Both the position numbers and the translations under genes were made by a program. Positions 11,882 through 23,998 of a stretch of 64,000 nt of DNA are shown one piece after another. The number at the start of each line of letters is the position of its first letter. Within the stretch, counting starts at the first letter, position 1. Origin of the DNA: Ilyonectria destructans (taxonomy: Eukaryota > Ascomycota > Sordariomycetes > Hypocreales > Nectriaceae); assembly GCA_020740775.1 (NCBI GenBank), contig JAHEWK010000001.1, positions 1,674,001 to 1,738,000 of the forward strand, in the 5' to 3' direction. Below the pieces are notes generated by a model. The model ran no database searches, was not told the DNA's origin, and worked only from the letters and a program-made list of their open reading frames with translations.

Positions 11882-13570
11882 TCAAAGGATATACTCGAAA
11901 TCCAAAGACTTGTCACTTTTTTCTCCATTATCCGACACTCCGTCAGCCCTCTGCTTGGCTTTAATCTGGTTCCTCCTCCTCAAAATGAAATAGATAACCA
12001 CAATGCCACATCCGGCTAGGAACTCCATGGAGAGACTGACGGCGTTGCCTAGAATGTAACTGTGGAGGTCAGTATTGGCCAGATAATTATGTTTGGTGGG
12101 AGGGATTACCGAGGCGCGGTGCTTGAGGGGTAAACCTGACCGGAAACGACGCCAGATATGTTGGCAATGGAGACGAAGAATGGCAGGGCTGCACTTCGTT
12201 TGTGGTCTGGCTTGATGTTGTTTGATACCCAGGCAACTAGCAGGGTGTTGTATGTGTATACTGGAGATGGCGTTAGCATATGAGGTCCTGTGGTAGTTGA
12301 TTCGAACTACTTACCGCCCGAGCATAGGAACATGGCAAAGAATCCCGCACCCGCCACAGGAGTTCCAATGGCGATAGCGTAGCCAACAATGACAATCAAT
12401 GGTACAAAAACGGCTACGGCGGCGCGCTTCTTTAACCGATCGGACGTGAAGGTGACAGCGGCGAGGATGAGGCAGCCTGTGACATACACAGGAATCGTGA
12501 GGTAGTTGACCTGGAGAGACTCAAAGCTGCGTCGTGTGTTAGTAAACCGCGCAATGATGCTTATTACCGTGGGCGAAACATACCCCAAGCCCCTGATGAT
12601 TGTAGGCAAGAAAGTGCCAAATCCGAAGAGGGGAACACCAGCACAGAATAGACTGAGAGCGGCAGCCCAGACCATAGTATCTGTAACTGCCATCCAAACG
12701 TAGGACCACGAGAATTCATCGGAGCCTGTGTAGGCGATGTCGCGTGCTCTACGATCTTTCATCAACCTCTTCTCGTCCTCCTTCAAGAACCAAGCCTCCT
12801 CCGCCGAACGAGGAAGGGTTGCCCAGCATGTCAAGCCAAACACGATGGAAACGGCACCCTCAATGATGAAAAGCCATCTCCAGGCCTTAATACCCAGTCT
12901 GTCTCCCATAAGCTGGATGGCGTATGCGATCAGACCGCCAAATGCGCCGGCGAGCGCCGTGGAACCATACAGAACCGCTATGCGCTTGCCTTGACTCTCC
13001 CGGGGATAGATGGTCGATATCAAGAAGCTCAAGGCGGGGAAGATACCCCCCTCGGTGAAGCCCAAAATGAGACGGAGGATGACGGCTTGGGTGTAGTTAT
13101 GGATGAAACCCGTGGCGATAACCACCACACTCCACAACACGATAGCAATGGCAATGACCGAGTTGGCACCGTATTTCTTAACAGCGAGGACCCAAGGGAT
13201 TTCGAATATTACAAACGTGACATAGAACAGAGATGTGAGATTGGCAAAGTCATTGCCCTTGAAGTTTAAGTCTTCCTCGAACCCGAAGATACGAGCGTTT
13301 CCTAAGGCGTTATCAGTAAACCCATTGGAAAACCTTGGCCGGGGGTGGGAGAATTGTAGACGCACCGATGTTTGTTCGATCCAGATATGACAATACTTGG
13401 ATAATAACAAACTGGGGGAGAACATATCGGTCGAACTTTCTGACAGTAGCCTTCTCCTTCTCGGGGTCAATAAAGACTACGGTCGTGGCATCTTCAGCGG
13501 ACACGCGAGGTTCCGCCTCGGGAGGGACGTCACTTGAGGCTTGTTTAACTTCATCCTTTTCAGCACTCAT
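11882..13570 (-). CDS. MFS permease, anion:cation symporter family (Dal5/Tna1-like)
   Basis: This is a plasma-membrane transporter of the family that moves allantoate, nicotinate, pantothenate or similar organic anions. Five exons are 13570-13366, 13301-12584, 12526-12315, 12260-12110 and 12059-11882. All junctions keep frame, giving 487 residues. It shows the family opening (RKFDRYVLPQ...LSYLDRTNIGNAR), where the first intron falls inside NIG, then about 12 hydrophobic segments, a cytoplasmic loop near LPRSAEEAWFL, and the typical GLGF...QVNYLTIPVY and VSNNIKPDHKR motifs. The last two exons are small and easily missed. The gene lies 1 kb downstream of, and in the same direction as, an AmdS-type amidase, so uptake of a carboxylate or amide used as a nitrogen source is plausible. 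The substrate is not predictable from sequence. Confidence 0.93.
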
Positions 13571-14565
13571 TGTGAATATAGAAGGCGAGGTTTGTAAGAG
13601 AGGAGCCTGGGTCTGGTGTAGAAGGAGTGGACAAGAGGGGGAAACTGGGTTGGAATGGTTGTAATATAATGTGGGACAATGTCTCTCAAATACCAGTGGG
13701 ATTATGAACACCAGACTGTCGTAAGCATACATAATCACCTTGATCGGCAGTGACTTCTCAGATAGGCGCTTGGCATTCCATGGCGTGTTTCCTGGATAAG
13801 GCGCGCTGATCTTCGTTGCCCGCAGAGAAAAGACAAGGATGGATTGATAACCGAAGAGGAAATGCGAACAGAGTCATGACGAGAAGGGCAAAGGATACCC
13901 GACGTTTAGACAAGCGGGGTTTGATTAAAGAGCAAAGACGGCAGATACCCCCATGAGCTTCATGTTTAGGCTACTGACAGCGAGGAGCTAACCGCTCTTT
14001 GGAAAGACACACGGTCGGGGGTTTTGCGAACAGGCATCGTAGCTATCAGCCACTGTTAATTCGTCCATTATGCTGTTCGATGGCACGGTCGGATTTGCGG
14101 GGCCGTCGGACATTGTGGCAAAGATCCGCGGTTGATGTAGAGACATGGATGTCGTTGTGGAGTGAGTTGCCAGCCAGGGTCGACTAGTGGACGGATATGC
14201 ACCAGGACGTGAACGTAATCTTTGCTGTTGCGAAGGAACGTACTGTAACATGGGTGAGTGAACTTGTTATAACTGCTCATGTCTGGGGCCCTTTATGTGA
14301 ATGTATTCCTTGTCCTTTTCCTACGTACAGCGGTCATGTGCGATGTAAGTTGTATCCATTCACCTTCAAGGAGCGAAGTCTTGGGAGCGGTACCCCCCGT
14401 CTATCCAACTCTTATCAAGCAAGTCTCGTTTGGAGTGTATCAATACCCACAATTGAACTGGGGCGAGCCTTCTAAGCAAATGGGTCTAGATTAAGCATTG
14501 GTCTATCTAGATATCAAGTTCTAGGGTCATTATCCACCCACCTTGCAACCGCTCCCATGCCCCAT
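13571..14565. other. Intergenic between MFS permease and amidase
   Basis: One kilobase containing the permease promoter and the 3' flank of the amidase gene. Open frames at 13999-14494 are short, lack splice partners and match nothing I recognise. Confidence 0.45.
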
Positions 14566-16404
14566 CTATTTCCGGCCCATAGCATGCTCAATTTCTACGA
14601 GGGCAGCAAGGACCTTCTCATCGTTTTGCCTTCGTCCAATGAGCTGCAGACTCACTGGGGCATTGGTGTACTTCTCAGGACTGTACATGTCGTAGACGAA
14701 TTTGTCCTGGTCGTTCTTGGGCACGTAGTTGAGATCCTTGGGATCCTTGGCTGGGTCGACGGTGGTGACGGGGAACACGGCTCCTGGGTAGTCCAGCAGG
14801 TTCCAGTGTGCTGTGTATCCCCAGTACCGTGACTGGTCGTGCGGTGTCGCGGCTCCGAACGAGGGAGGGCAGAGGATGACATCCACCTCCTTTCCGTCCT
14901 TCGCGCTGGTTTCGTTCCAGGCGCGGGAGTAGGCTGCGCGATACTCATCTCGCTCGATGCAAAGCTGTAGAAAATGTCAGTACGTGGTTGAATCTAAAGA
15001 ATGAAGTAAATCTCACCTTCCAAAGTTCATGCTGGGTGTGGTTTTTGACGGTTGGCTGCTCCTGGATGATGAACTTCGTCAAAGGCAGGATGGGCTCTCC
15101 GCTTTCTTTGAGCACCTCAAGGGCCTCTTCACCACCGTCTGGCCAATATAAAGCCGAGATAATGTCCCAGGCCTTGGCGTGATCCAGGGGCTCGCAGTCC
15201 CAGTCGACAACCTCCATGCCTGCCTTCCGGCATGCCTCTGCGACCTCCTTCAACGCTCGGGTCATGGGCGGGTGAGGCTGCACAACACCGTCCCACCACT
15301 GGATAGCGATTTTGAGAGGCTTCGTAAACTTGTATGGCGTCCACTCTTTGGCGGTAAGAGAGGGGTCCATGCGCCAGGGCTCTGATGAAAGAGCGACTTT
15401 CATGAATAATTCCAGTGCTTCACGGTCAACAGCCATGGGGCCTGCGGTTGAGGCGATGGTCTCTTTGCCGGCCATGATGCTCCTCTGACCCGCTACTGAG
15501 ACGCGCTTAAGGGTTGGCCTATAGAGTGTTAGCATCTGTATAACTTCCGTTTGAATGATGAGAGGCGTACTTGAAACCGTAGATACCAACATGGGCAGCT
15601 GGACATCGGATGCTACCACCGATATCGCCACCAACGCCCTGTTTTTGTTAGTTGCGTTTAGTATTCCAAAGAGGCACTGGACTTACAAATATGCTTCCAC
15701 GCATGCCCAGAAGTGCTGATTCTCCACCACTGCTTCCTCCAGACGTCAGGTCGCGGTTGTGAGGGTTGACAGTGCGGCCAAAGATGTTGTTGTTGGTCTC
15801 CAAGTGCATGATGGTTTGAGGCTGAGTTGTCCTGGCATAAAAGACACAACCTTCATCCCAGAAGGTGTCATAGAGGACGTTTGACCCATGCTTCTTTCCG
15901 ATCCAAGCCACGAATGATGCAGTGGTTACGACGTCTGGGCCAACCATGCCGTGGTGTTCTTTGGTGGAAATGGGCAGGCCGAAGAGCATGCCCTTGGGTT
16001 CAGGCAGAGAGTCAAGATACTTTGCTCGAGCAATGGCTTCATCCCACATGAGAGCCACGATGCAGTTTGTCTGGGGTTGTCAGCCTTTCCACTTTGGGGC
16101 GCATGGGTGATGAGCATACTGCAGCTTGTGCTAGGGCGGCGCGTCGCAAGAAGGCCCTGGTCACTTCTTCGACTGAGATCTTCCTCTGGCGTAAAACGGC
16201 GAGAAGTTCGTTGACAGAGTAGTTTTCTGTGATTTCAATCTCTCGTGGAGTTAGAACAGACTTGGCCAAGCCTTGGGAACTGAGGGGCAGCTCGTCCGGG
16301 ACGCCCTGCAGCTTGGGCTCAACCTTGGCAAGGGAGGCATCGCGGTTGGCTCTGGCCCACGATGCCTTGTCCTCCCAGGACTTCATATCTTGAAGAGCAG
16401 TCAT
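14566..16404 (-). CDS. AmdS-type amidase (amidase signature family)
   Basis: The enzyme hydrolyses amides to carboxylate plus ammonia in the cytosol. Exons are 16404-16120, 16070-15687, 15638-15571, 15518-15017 and 14964-14566, giving 545 residues, close to the acetamidase of Aspergillus as I recall it. The Ser-cisSer-Lys triad is visible: Lys about 132 in GLPISTKEHHG, cis-Ser about 208 in TSGGSSGGE, and nucleophile Ser about 232 in GGDIGGSIR. The spacing matches amidase-signature enzymes. The third exon is only 68 bp and completes the substrate-pocket motif (GVGGDIGGSIRCPAAH). ATG 16404 (MTALQDMKSW) was chosen because the open frame upstream has no other ATG. It pairs with the co-directional permease downstream. 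Substrate range is inference. Confidence 0.95.
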
Positions 16405-16770
16405 TCTTTTTTGATCTGGCAGCGAATTCTTAAGCTGGATGTTGTAAGAAGACAAGTGAAGAAGAGTGGGATGTGAGATGTGAGATGATTACGAACGACC
16501 GAGAGTGAAGAGAGAGTCGCGGATTGCACGCAGGCAGTCACGGGTGCAGGTGTAAGTGGAGCAGCGAATCGTCAATTCTCGGGCCGACAGGGAGCGTTTG
16601 ACACGGCAAGTGTTGGCGAGAGGAGCGGCCGTAAGCTAATTAGTAGCCACGCCAGATACGGGCAAACGACAACATGTTCGGCATTGCTTGCGTGGATATC
16701 GTCGGGCCCCGCAAAGCCGAGCCCACCTCCGCAAACAGAGCGGGGTGCTATTCCCGCTGCCCCAGACATG

Positions 16771-16806
16771 GAGTCTCAGCAGGTCTCAGCAGGTCTCAGA
16801 GGTCTT
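16771..16806. repeat. 10-bp tandem repeat, about 3.5 copies
   Basis: The unit AGGTCTCAGC recurs head to tail with small changes at both ends. There is no coding context. Confidence 0.7.
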
Positions 16807-18470
16807 ACTTAACAGGCCTTATCAAATCCATCCAATCTAGGAAACCAATCTTTTCTACCCCCTGAGCCCTGTGAATAATAGATGTCTTGCCTACCTGGGC
16901 AGCTGCTGTAGCCTAACACCGGGTTCTCTTATCAGCCGTGTGTCCGTGTTATCTGGACCCCCGCCCGATAAGCCCGCATCCCACTCATCTCCACAGCCCA
17001 TCTCACACTGATTATACGCCCGATACGCCGAGACGTCATTGACGTATCGTGACTCTTGATACGGCCGCTTTGTTCTCGACATTCGCGTCGGCATGTCTTC
17101 TACGACTTAGCTTTGTATTAAAAGGAGAGGGGGTTCTGGGTCCGACAGGATTGGCTATTTTACGTCTCGTCGCCAACCGTGAGCTCCTGCGCGCAAATAC
17201 ACTTGTTACGCATGGCATTTTTCCTTGACCTACATCTCGGAGCAAGCAGACCAAAGAAATACGCAGAAAAAGTCTTCCGTGTATACGAGCCTGAGTCTCA
17301 AGTGCATTAGCGAGCCCACTCGCAACGTGGTCCTGAGGAACTAGTCAGGACGTGAGCGCTCGTTCCACGTTACCAACACCAACATGATTGCATACCCGCG
17401 AGTGCGCCGGTTGAGACCATGCAAAGCGCTATTATATGGGGTTCCACATTGCTGTATTAACTTGTCACCTGGCTGACAGTAAGCTGCAGCTGGGCACAGC
17501 GTTGCCGTGTCTTAGGTGCGTTGGTGTCCTGCTTATTCGTGTTTCACCTGCCTTTCTGGCCATGGTTGTGTCGTCAATTATCCTCTCAGATACCCTCCTC
17601 ACTTTGTCTTCAGGGTACTTGTCCCTCGCCGACAACCCCGACAAAGTGACGGCCCTTGAGACTCCATCCGGTGCGATAGTGACCTAGCCGTGGCCATTAG
17701 TACGCCTTCAAATATGATCACCTGGCATGAAAGCCCAGCGGCTTGTCTTACCTTTGTAAGTTCCGAAGATGGGACAGGTGACTGTAAATGGTGGTACAAC
17801 CACTTGCAAGTGACGAAAACTATCCTCCTGCTGGCTGCGGTATTTTACAGCTCGGGGAAACCCTACATAGACCCGAGGCCTTTAAACCCAGTTCACAAGG
17901 TCAATGATTCCTCCGTAATTTTACCTATCACGACATCATCGGTATGTGACCTTAGGAAAGCAGCCTCTACCCAATAGCAATTCCCTTGAAGGTATCACTA
18001 ATGTCGTGGTCAGTTATTTGGATGTCGCAACCGAACTGCCGTATTTTACTGCCAAGTTTAGTTGCTTCGATGAAAATATCAAACTCAATAAGTAAATAAC
18101 TGTGGATGGGATTGGAAGAAAAGAAATCCTTATTCCACCGGACTTGTTGCTGTGGCCTACGCTTTTAGAATGCCGTTCTCATCGTCTATTATCGATTTGT
18201 ACGTAGTCGGCTACACCTCGATGATCCTTCTAGCTACATTCAAAGTCAAGCCTCATTCATCTTATAGAGCCCAAGATCCACACTCGCGCGGATCATGTGG
18301 CAGATATCCTTATCGGCGCAACCTCCTGAATAGGCCTGGATAAGCTTAAATAGGCACTACTGTTCCCTCTGTTCATCGCTAGAGGTAAAATAAACGCATA
18401 GGTCCGTATTGGTCTGGCCCGCAAACGACCGTGAAAGACGTTGGAGAAACGGCAATATCAAAAATGTCTC

Positions 18471-18498
18471 GAGAGCCCTAGAGGTTCGAGGGGCTCTC
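18471..18498. repeat. 8-bp inverted repeat with 12-base loop
   Basis: GAGAGCCC and GGGCTCTC flank a 12-base loop in otherwise gene-free DNA. The loop contains TTCGA, but the arms do not make a tRNA T-arm and no acceptor or anticodon stem is present. Confidence 0.5.
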
Positions 18499-19697
18499 TA
18501 GGATAATTTCGCCATACCTAAAATAAAGTACAAACCGACTCGTTACATATTTTAGATGCTTAAGGAGGAGATCTGCTAGTAACTTATCGCACTCCTAGTA
18601 TGCATCAAATTCCTAGCCATCGCAGCAAACATTTCCTGTTTGAATTCCCACACTCTGCCCCGTTGAAGCGCATTGACGGCGACATGCTCGCTAGTGTGGT
18701 TAAGCACAAGAATACAGTTATTGGCGATTATTTACTCACGTCAATGTTGAATGACGATTTGGATCTGACAAGGATAAATTATGATTGTTGTTTGAACAGT
18801 AGTCCTTCGTGATTTTGACTCCATAGTCGTTAGTCGGGGTGGTCTGAAATTAGATTCTGTCAATAATTAAATGTCACCAACTCGTTTTTTAAGCTGGCCT
18901 AGGCTTCGAATCCTTGACCTGCGAATCTTGATGTGCAGCATTGTTGACTGAGCGTAGGCTAGGAGAGATTTGAGTTGGATGGAACGAAGGGCTGGAACAA
19001 CAGACAAGCCTAAAAATGATGCCGGAACAGGGGGTGCTGTTTTGGATAGCAAGAGATGTAGTAAAACCCCTTGGCGCTCTTTTATACGAACAAATCTGGT
19101 CTCACAGCACTGAGGAGAGAGGCGCACTACGTCTCGCAATTAAGCCAGCAGATTCCGCGGGGGCGTTACTAGCTGCCGTAAACACACGTTGAACAGTAGT
19201 CAAACAGCCTGTCATCTTATTTCGGATGCACCGAGCCGAGCCCAGGCGTCCACGACAAGGACGTCCCGGTGTCGGTGACCGCTGAACACAACGACGCTCG
19301 CGGGTGTGACAGACCGGGACAATTTGTGGCGCTGAGCCAATCGGGAGAGACTGATACGTGGAGTGGTAACAGCGGAAGCTAAGAACACCGCCAAACACGC
19401 CAAACACGCCTTATCAAGGCAGTGTCCGAACACGACTCCGTCGTTAATTATCGAGCCAGCGGCACGAGACGATAGACAAGGTTCGCTGTTCCTTGATAAG
19501 ACTAAGGCACCAAACCATGCAGGTTGCAATGGTCTGATTGATTGGAGGTGTAGCCGGCGTGGTGCGCGTGACTCGATTGACCTCCGGCATCGTATCGAAA
19601 GGCGGTAGATACATAGTAGTTAGCGTTATCAACCGTATCACCCCTGACGGCAATGCCGTCCAACGATAATGTGAGTGACCCACTGGGTGTTCCTGTG

Positions 19698-19704
19698 TAT
19701 ATAG
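19698..19704 (+). promoter_or_regulatory. Probable TATA box of the aminotransferase gene
   Basis: TATATAG lies 128 bases upstream of the chosen ATG at 19832, a reasonable distance for a fungal core promoter. Confidence 0.4.
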
Positions 19705-19831
19705 ACTTGAGAGTAGATCCCTTTGAGCGTGACCGCCTTTTAGTCTCTTCTTCAGTATACATGCCTTGAGTAATTGACTGCTGATTTACCTTCGTCTCAA
19801 GACTAACAGTCACACACGTACAGAAGCTAAG

Positions 19832-21558
19832 ATGATGGTGTCCCCTACCGCACTCGAGATGGGCCCTCCGACTCCAGAGTCTGAGCGAGACAGCATGCCT
19901 GATGACCTGAAGCAGGACTCGCAGCCGAAGAGTGCCGTCCTCCATCGCAGCTTGAAGAGTGCACCGCTCCAAGTGGTATCCGGGAAAGGAAAATATCTAA
20001 CCTTCTCCAACGGCCATTCGATTCTGGATACGACCTGCGGCGCGGCAGTGGCATGCATTGGATACGACAACAAGCGAGTCAAACAGGCCATGATCGACCA
20101 AATCGACAAGTTTTCTTACTGCAATTCTATGTTTTTCAGTCACCCCGTGGGCGAGGAACTGGCAGCTGAACTGGTGCGCGGGACTGGAGGTGCCATGGAC
20201 AAAGCATACATCATGTCTTCTGGTACGTCCTCTCGGGCTTGAATGCCGTGTTGGATGTTAACTTACGGTTTCCCCTTTAGGCTCAGAAGCAATGGAAGCG
20301 GCCATGAAGATGGCCCGTCAGTACTACATGGAGGTAAGCCCACAGCAGCCCAAGCGAATCAACTTCATTGCCCGAGAAGGCTCTTACCACGGCACAACGC
20401 TGGGTGCGCTATCGATGGGCGGCCATGTTGCACGGCGCAGCCTCTTCGTGGACATACTCCTACCCAACATTGCTCGGGTGTCGCCCTGCAACCCATATCG
20501 AGGGATGGGTCCAGGGCAAACCGTAGAGCAGTATGTCGAGCAATTGGCGAATGAGTTGGATCGCAAGTTTCAGGAACTAGGACCTGAGACCGTTTGTGCA
20601 TTTGTAGCCGAACCTGTGGTTGGAGCGGTACGTTTCCTAACACAGAATTGGTTCCGTGTGTTGCCCGACTAACACATACTTCAGGCCCTTGGTTGCGTCC
20701 CGGCAGTGCCTGGGTATTTCAAGGCCATGAAGAAAGTATGCGACAAATATGGGGCCCTACTCATCTTTGACGGTTCGTATATGATTATCACCTTATATCT
20801 GAAAACCACTTACCAACTTTGTGATAGAGGTCATGTCTGGGATGGGGCGTTGTGGGTCGCTCCACGCTTGGCAGCAAGAGGACGTGGTTCCTGATATTCA
20901 AACCATGGCAAAGGGATTGGGCGGAGGCTACGCACCAATCTCTGGAATGCTTATTAACCATCGGGTAGCTGACGCTTTAGAGAGTGGAACTGGGTATGCT
21001 ATTTACACCGCAGCAACCCTCAACACCAGAACACTGCTAACTCATCTTCAAGAACTTTCTCACATGGCCACACCTACCAAGGGCATCCCGTGGCGTGTGC
21101 TGTCGCATTAGAAGTGCAGCGCATCATCCGAGAAGAAAATCTGGTTGAGAATGTTCGCAACACTAGAGAGTACCTAGAGAACCTCTTGCACGCACACCTC
21201 GACAGCCATCCCCACGTGGGCAGTATCAGAGGCAGAGGCCTCTTTTGGGGGGTAAGTAAACTGCAGCGAAAATTAGTAGAAACCTCGCTAAGTGGATTTC
21301 AAGATCGAGTTCGTTGCCGACAAGGCGACCAAGGAACCCTTCCCGCTGTCAGCCAACATTGCAAACACCGTGCATCTTAAGGGTTTGAACGACCTCGGTA
21401 TCAGCTTGTACCCGGGGACCGGTACCAAGGACGGCATTTTGGGCGACCATGTTCTTCTTGCCCCAGCGTATAACAGCACCAGTGAGGAGATCGAAGAGAT
21501 TGCTCTGAGGGTGAAGGATACGGTATATCGAACTTTTGCTGAGCTCTCTGCAGCCTAG
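19832..21558 (+). CDS. Class III pyridoxal-phosphate aminotransferase
   Basis: A PLP-dependent transaminase of the omega-amino-acid/acetylornithine-like class. Six exons: 19832-20222, 20281-20627, 20685-20772, 20828-20993, 21053-21251 and 21304-21558. The introns are 52-59 bp and all keep frame, giving 481 residues. Visible features are a cofactor-binding SSGSEAMEAAMKMAR (split by intron 1), an EGSYHGTT segment, Asp about 275 in LLIFDEVMSGMGR (pairs with the pyridine nitrogen) and the Schiff-base Lys about 304 in TMAKGLGGGYAPISG, followed by GTFSHGHTYQGHP. The fold is complete and no key residue is missing. The amino donor cannot be named; fungal members act in amino-acid, polyamine or secondary metabolism. 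ATG 19832 or 19835 are both possible. No targeting signal is evident. Confidence 0.95.
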
Positions 21559-22695
21559 GGGCTCTGGTATTTCGGAAGATGATGGTAATTTTACGGGTTT
21601 AATGAATGGAGAATAGGTGCGAAGAATGTTATTCATTTAATTATCAGTGATGCGCTTGGATTACATCGACCTGCTCACCCCAGGGTTGACATCCACATTC
21701 ATGATGTCACTGAACAGTCGACGTGCTGTCAGGACAAACAAGAGCAAATAAAACAAGTCTTCAAACCTGATATTATTTCCTATCGCAACCCAGTTCATGC
21801 GAGAAGTAGAGGGAGATTCGTCAGCGGCGTTTGACCTGTCCGTAGTTTGCCGCAGCGGAACCGCCTCCCCACAATGCCTACGAATGCGAACCCAGCCATC
21901 AACCACGAGACTCGGTCCAGCATCACTAGATTCCACCACTTAGGGGACGCGCTTGGTAAGCGAGAATTGGCCCATGAATAAATAAAAGCAAAACAAAAGG
22001 CCATTTACTTCAGGGATTTGCTAGTTGAAGCTTCTTTTCATCGCCGTCGCCGGTTTCGCTTGCCCCAGAGCCGTTGGAGTCCCCGCTCGTTTAGTCGGGC
22101 GAAAGTCCAGGTTCCGGGGGCTCGGTTTGCGGTATCTTCGGCTTAACCGGGGCGACCAAGGCTCTTTTGGTGTGTGCTTTTGCTGTGCGTATTTAGCCCA
22201 CTTAGTATAGCCAGGGACGCCCTGCCTGAAGGCTTCTAGACGTGGCTTGGACGCATTGCTCCATGGGTAGTCTAGCGTCCTCTTACCACTGACACACAAG
22301 GGGCATGGGTGTATCAGAATTACTACGTAAATTTAGTAGCATCGTTCACAGAGCGAAAGGGGAGCATGAGATGCACGTCCGTAGTCGACAGGCTCTGTTG
22401 TGTCGGCGATGAATAGCGTCGTGCACAGCCCACATAAAGGCCGTGTTCGAAATTACCATGCAAGGCACCCCGGCCGTTCTCGAGTCTTAGGGAGTTTTAG
22501 AACATTTTAAACTTTCTAGGCCTTTTCCGGACTTGCCGAGTCTGTGGGATTCGTGATCCTTGATTCCCGTTCCTCGTGTTTCACGGCTCGGCACTCATAT
22601 TGAAAATGCGTATATAGTCGCCCACTCGCCCATTGAGTTATCACCTATCAACTAGAATAAGTTCGCCACTCAAGTTTCTTATTACTCATAACAAA
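21559..22695. other. Unresolved intergenic region
   Basis: Two minus-strand open frames in the same reading frame (22299-22021 and 21939-21661) are separated by two stops. The downstream one contains a hydrophobic run (DLFYLLLFVLTARRLF). Neither resembles a known protein and no splice pair joins them cleanly. This may be a degraded gene or chance. The right part is the promoter of the secreted hydrolase. Confidence 0.35.
22611..22617 (+). promoter_or_regulatory. Probable TATA box of the secreted hydrolase gene
   Basis: TATATAG sits 85 bases upstream of ATG 22696. It also argues against starting translation further upstream at 22633, which would lie within about 20 bases of it. Confidence 0.45.
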
Positions 22696-23562
22696 ATGAT
22701 CTTCTCTTCGCTTGTAGCCTGGACCGCTCTCTTCAGCGGCGCCAATGGCCTAGCCCTCCGCCAAAACACCCCGGTCTGGCTCACCCTCCCCCCTACGCCA
22801 GAACTTCCGTCTCCTATCAGCACGAAGACGACTCCCATCAACGGTGTTAACCTGTGGATGCAAAAGTACAATGAGAAGGCCAACACCACTCCCATTGTCA
22901 TGGACCACGGTGGCCTTGGCTACTCGGCCTATTTCGGATCCGTCATTTCTCGCCTCATCTCTAAGGGCTACTATGTGATCGCGGTTGACCGCCGAGGCCA
23001 CGGCCGCTCAACCTTCAACTCCGGCGATGTCTTCACCTACGATCAGATGGCCAAGGACATCTACGACCAGCTTGCTGCCGCTGGTGTGACGAAGTACAAT
23101 GTAGTTGGCTGGTCAGACGGTGCCATAACCACGCTCGCTGCCCTCATCAACCCGACTCTTGCGAAGCCCATCAACAAGGCCTTCATTTTTGGCGGTTCCG
23201 CAAACCCGGAGCAAACCAATGCTACCTTCTCCGACACGGCAATCTTTGGGGAGTTTGTCGCTCGTTGCCGCACCGAATATGCTCAACTCCAGCCCGGTGC
23301 GAACTTCACCGTTTTCGGAACCAAGGTCGGCACCATGGAGGCCACGCTGCCGCAGATGTCAGACGCACAACTCGGAACGATTAATGGCAGCAAGGTTATC
23401 ATCGTCGGAGCTGAGCACGAGGAGGCGGTCAACCGGGATGTGCCAGCGAAGTTGCACGCCGCCATCAAGGGTAGCAAGATGCAAATCCTGACTGGCGTGA
23501 GCCACTTCGCACCATTGCAGAACCCGGATCAATTCGCCACAGCTGTGGACAACTTCTTTTGA
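22696..23562 (+). CDS. Secreted alpha/beta hydrolase
   Basis: A single-exon gene of 288 residues. ATG 22696 begins a clear signal peptide (hydrophobic core to about residue 19, cleavage likely near ANGLA), so the enzyme probably acts outside the cell or in the secretory pathway. An alpha/beta hydrolase fold follows: an HGG oxyanion motif (71-73), the strand and turn VDRRGHGRS (98-105), nucleophile Ser 140 in the elbow GWSDG, and catalytic His 270 in GVSHFAP. The acid position falls at VGAEHEE (about 240), where Glu replaces the more usual Asp. Several N-x-T sites suggest N-glycosylation. The open frame continues upstream without an ATG. The substrate (ester, lactone or epoxide) cannot be told. 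Confidence 0.92.
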   Translation: MIFSSLVAWTALFSGANGLALRQNTPVWLTLPPTPELPSPISTKTTPINGVNLWMQKYNEKANTTPIVMDHGGLGYSAYFGSVISRLISKGYYVIAVDRRGHGRSTFNSGDVFTYDQMAKDIYDQLAAAGVTKYNVVGWSDGAITTLAALINPTLAKPINKAFIFGGSANPEQTNATFSDTAIFGEFVARCRTEYAQLQPGANFTVFGTKVGTMEATLPQMSDAQLGTINGSKVIIVGAEHEEAVNRDVPAKLHAAIKGSKMQILTGVSHFAPLQNPDQFATAVDNFF

Positions 23563-23998
23563 GAGATACTTGCGTTCGAAAAATAATTAATTAGTTCGAG
23601 ACATCAAGGAGACAGCCCTACGCATCTAGAAATGAGAGTCAGTTGAAGACTATTCCGATGATGTGAGACCTCCTTGAACATTAACAACACATGTAATTCA
23701 TCGTCACTTTGCTTAGGACCAAATTAGGCTGGCTGGGATCTGTGCGAATGTAAGAATTGATAACACGGGGATACGCCAATTTTAAATCCGACTGCAATGA
23801 TTAACTCCGTGTTGATTCCGTGCCATTGACATCATTCGTTTCCACTTTCAACTATAATAAGTAGCGGCAATCGCTTCAGAGGACACAGGCTTGTTAACCT
23901 GGAGGAATTATTTCCAAGAGTTCGTTGGTGTTGATATCTTCCGAACCCATCAGGTAATATATTCACGTGCTTATGAGCCGTCGGCAACAAACCCCAAT
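23563..23998. other. Intergenic, no gene seen
   Basis: Contains the 3' flank of the hydrolase and the promoter of the next gene. TATAATAA at about 23852 is a possible core promoter element. Confidence 0.4.

Larger units (their letters stand above)
16405..19831. other. 3.4 kb gene-poor region
   Basis: No coding model could be supported. Short open frames (for example 17436-17687, 17690-17977 and 18600-18812) lack recognisable domains and do not join through convincing splice sites. Composition changes along the stretch: 16.4-17.4 kb has balanced GC, 17.9-18.9 kb is AT-richer. It holds small repeats (16771-16806; 19386-19411, a 9-bp unit CCAAACACG repeated) and a hairpin (18471-18498). It may be an old insertion site or the promoter region of the aminotransferase. 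A small multi-exon gene cannot be excluded. Confidence 0.45.

Noticed and set aside
18471..18498. Possible tRNA or terminator hairpin
   Set aside because: It contains TTCGA, but the flanks do not form a T-arm and no cloverleaf or anticodon arm is present. Rho-independent terminators do not apply in fungi.
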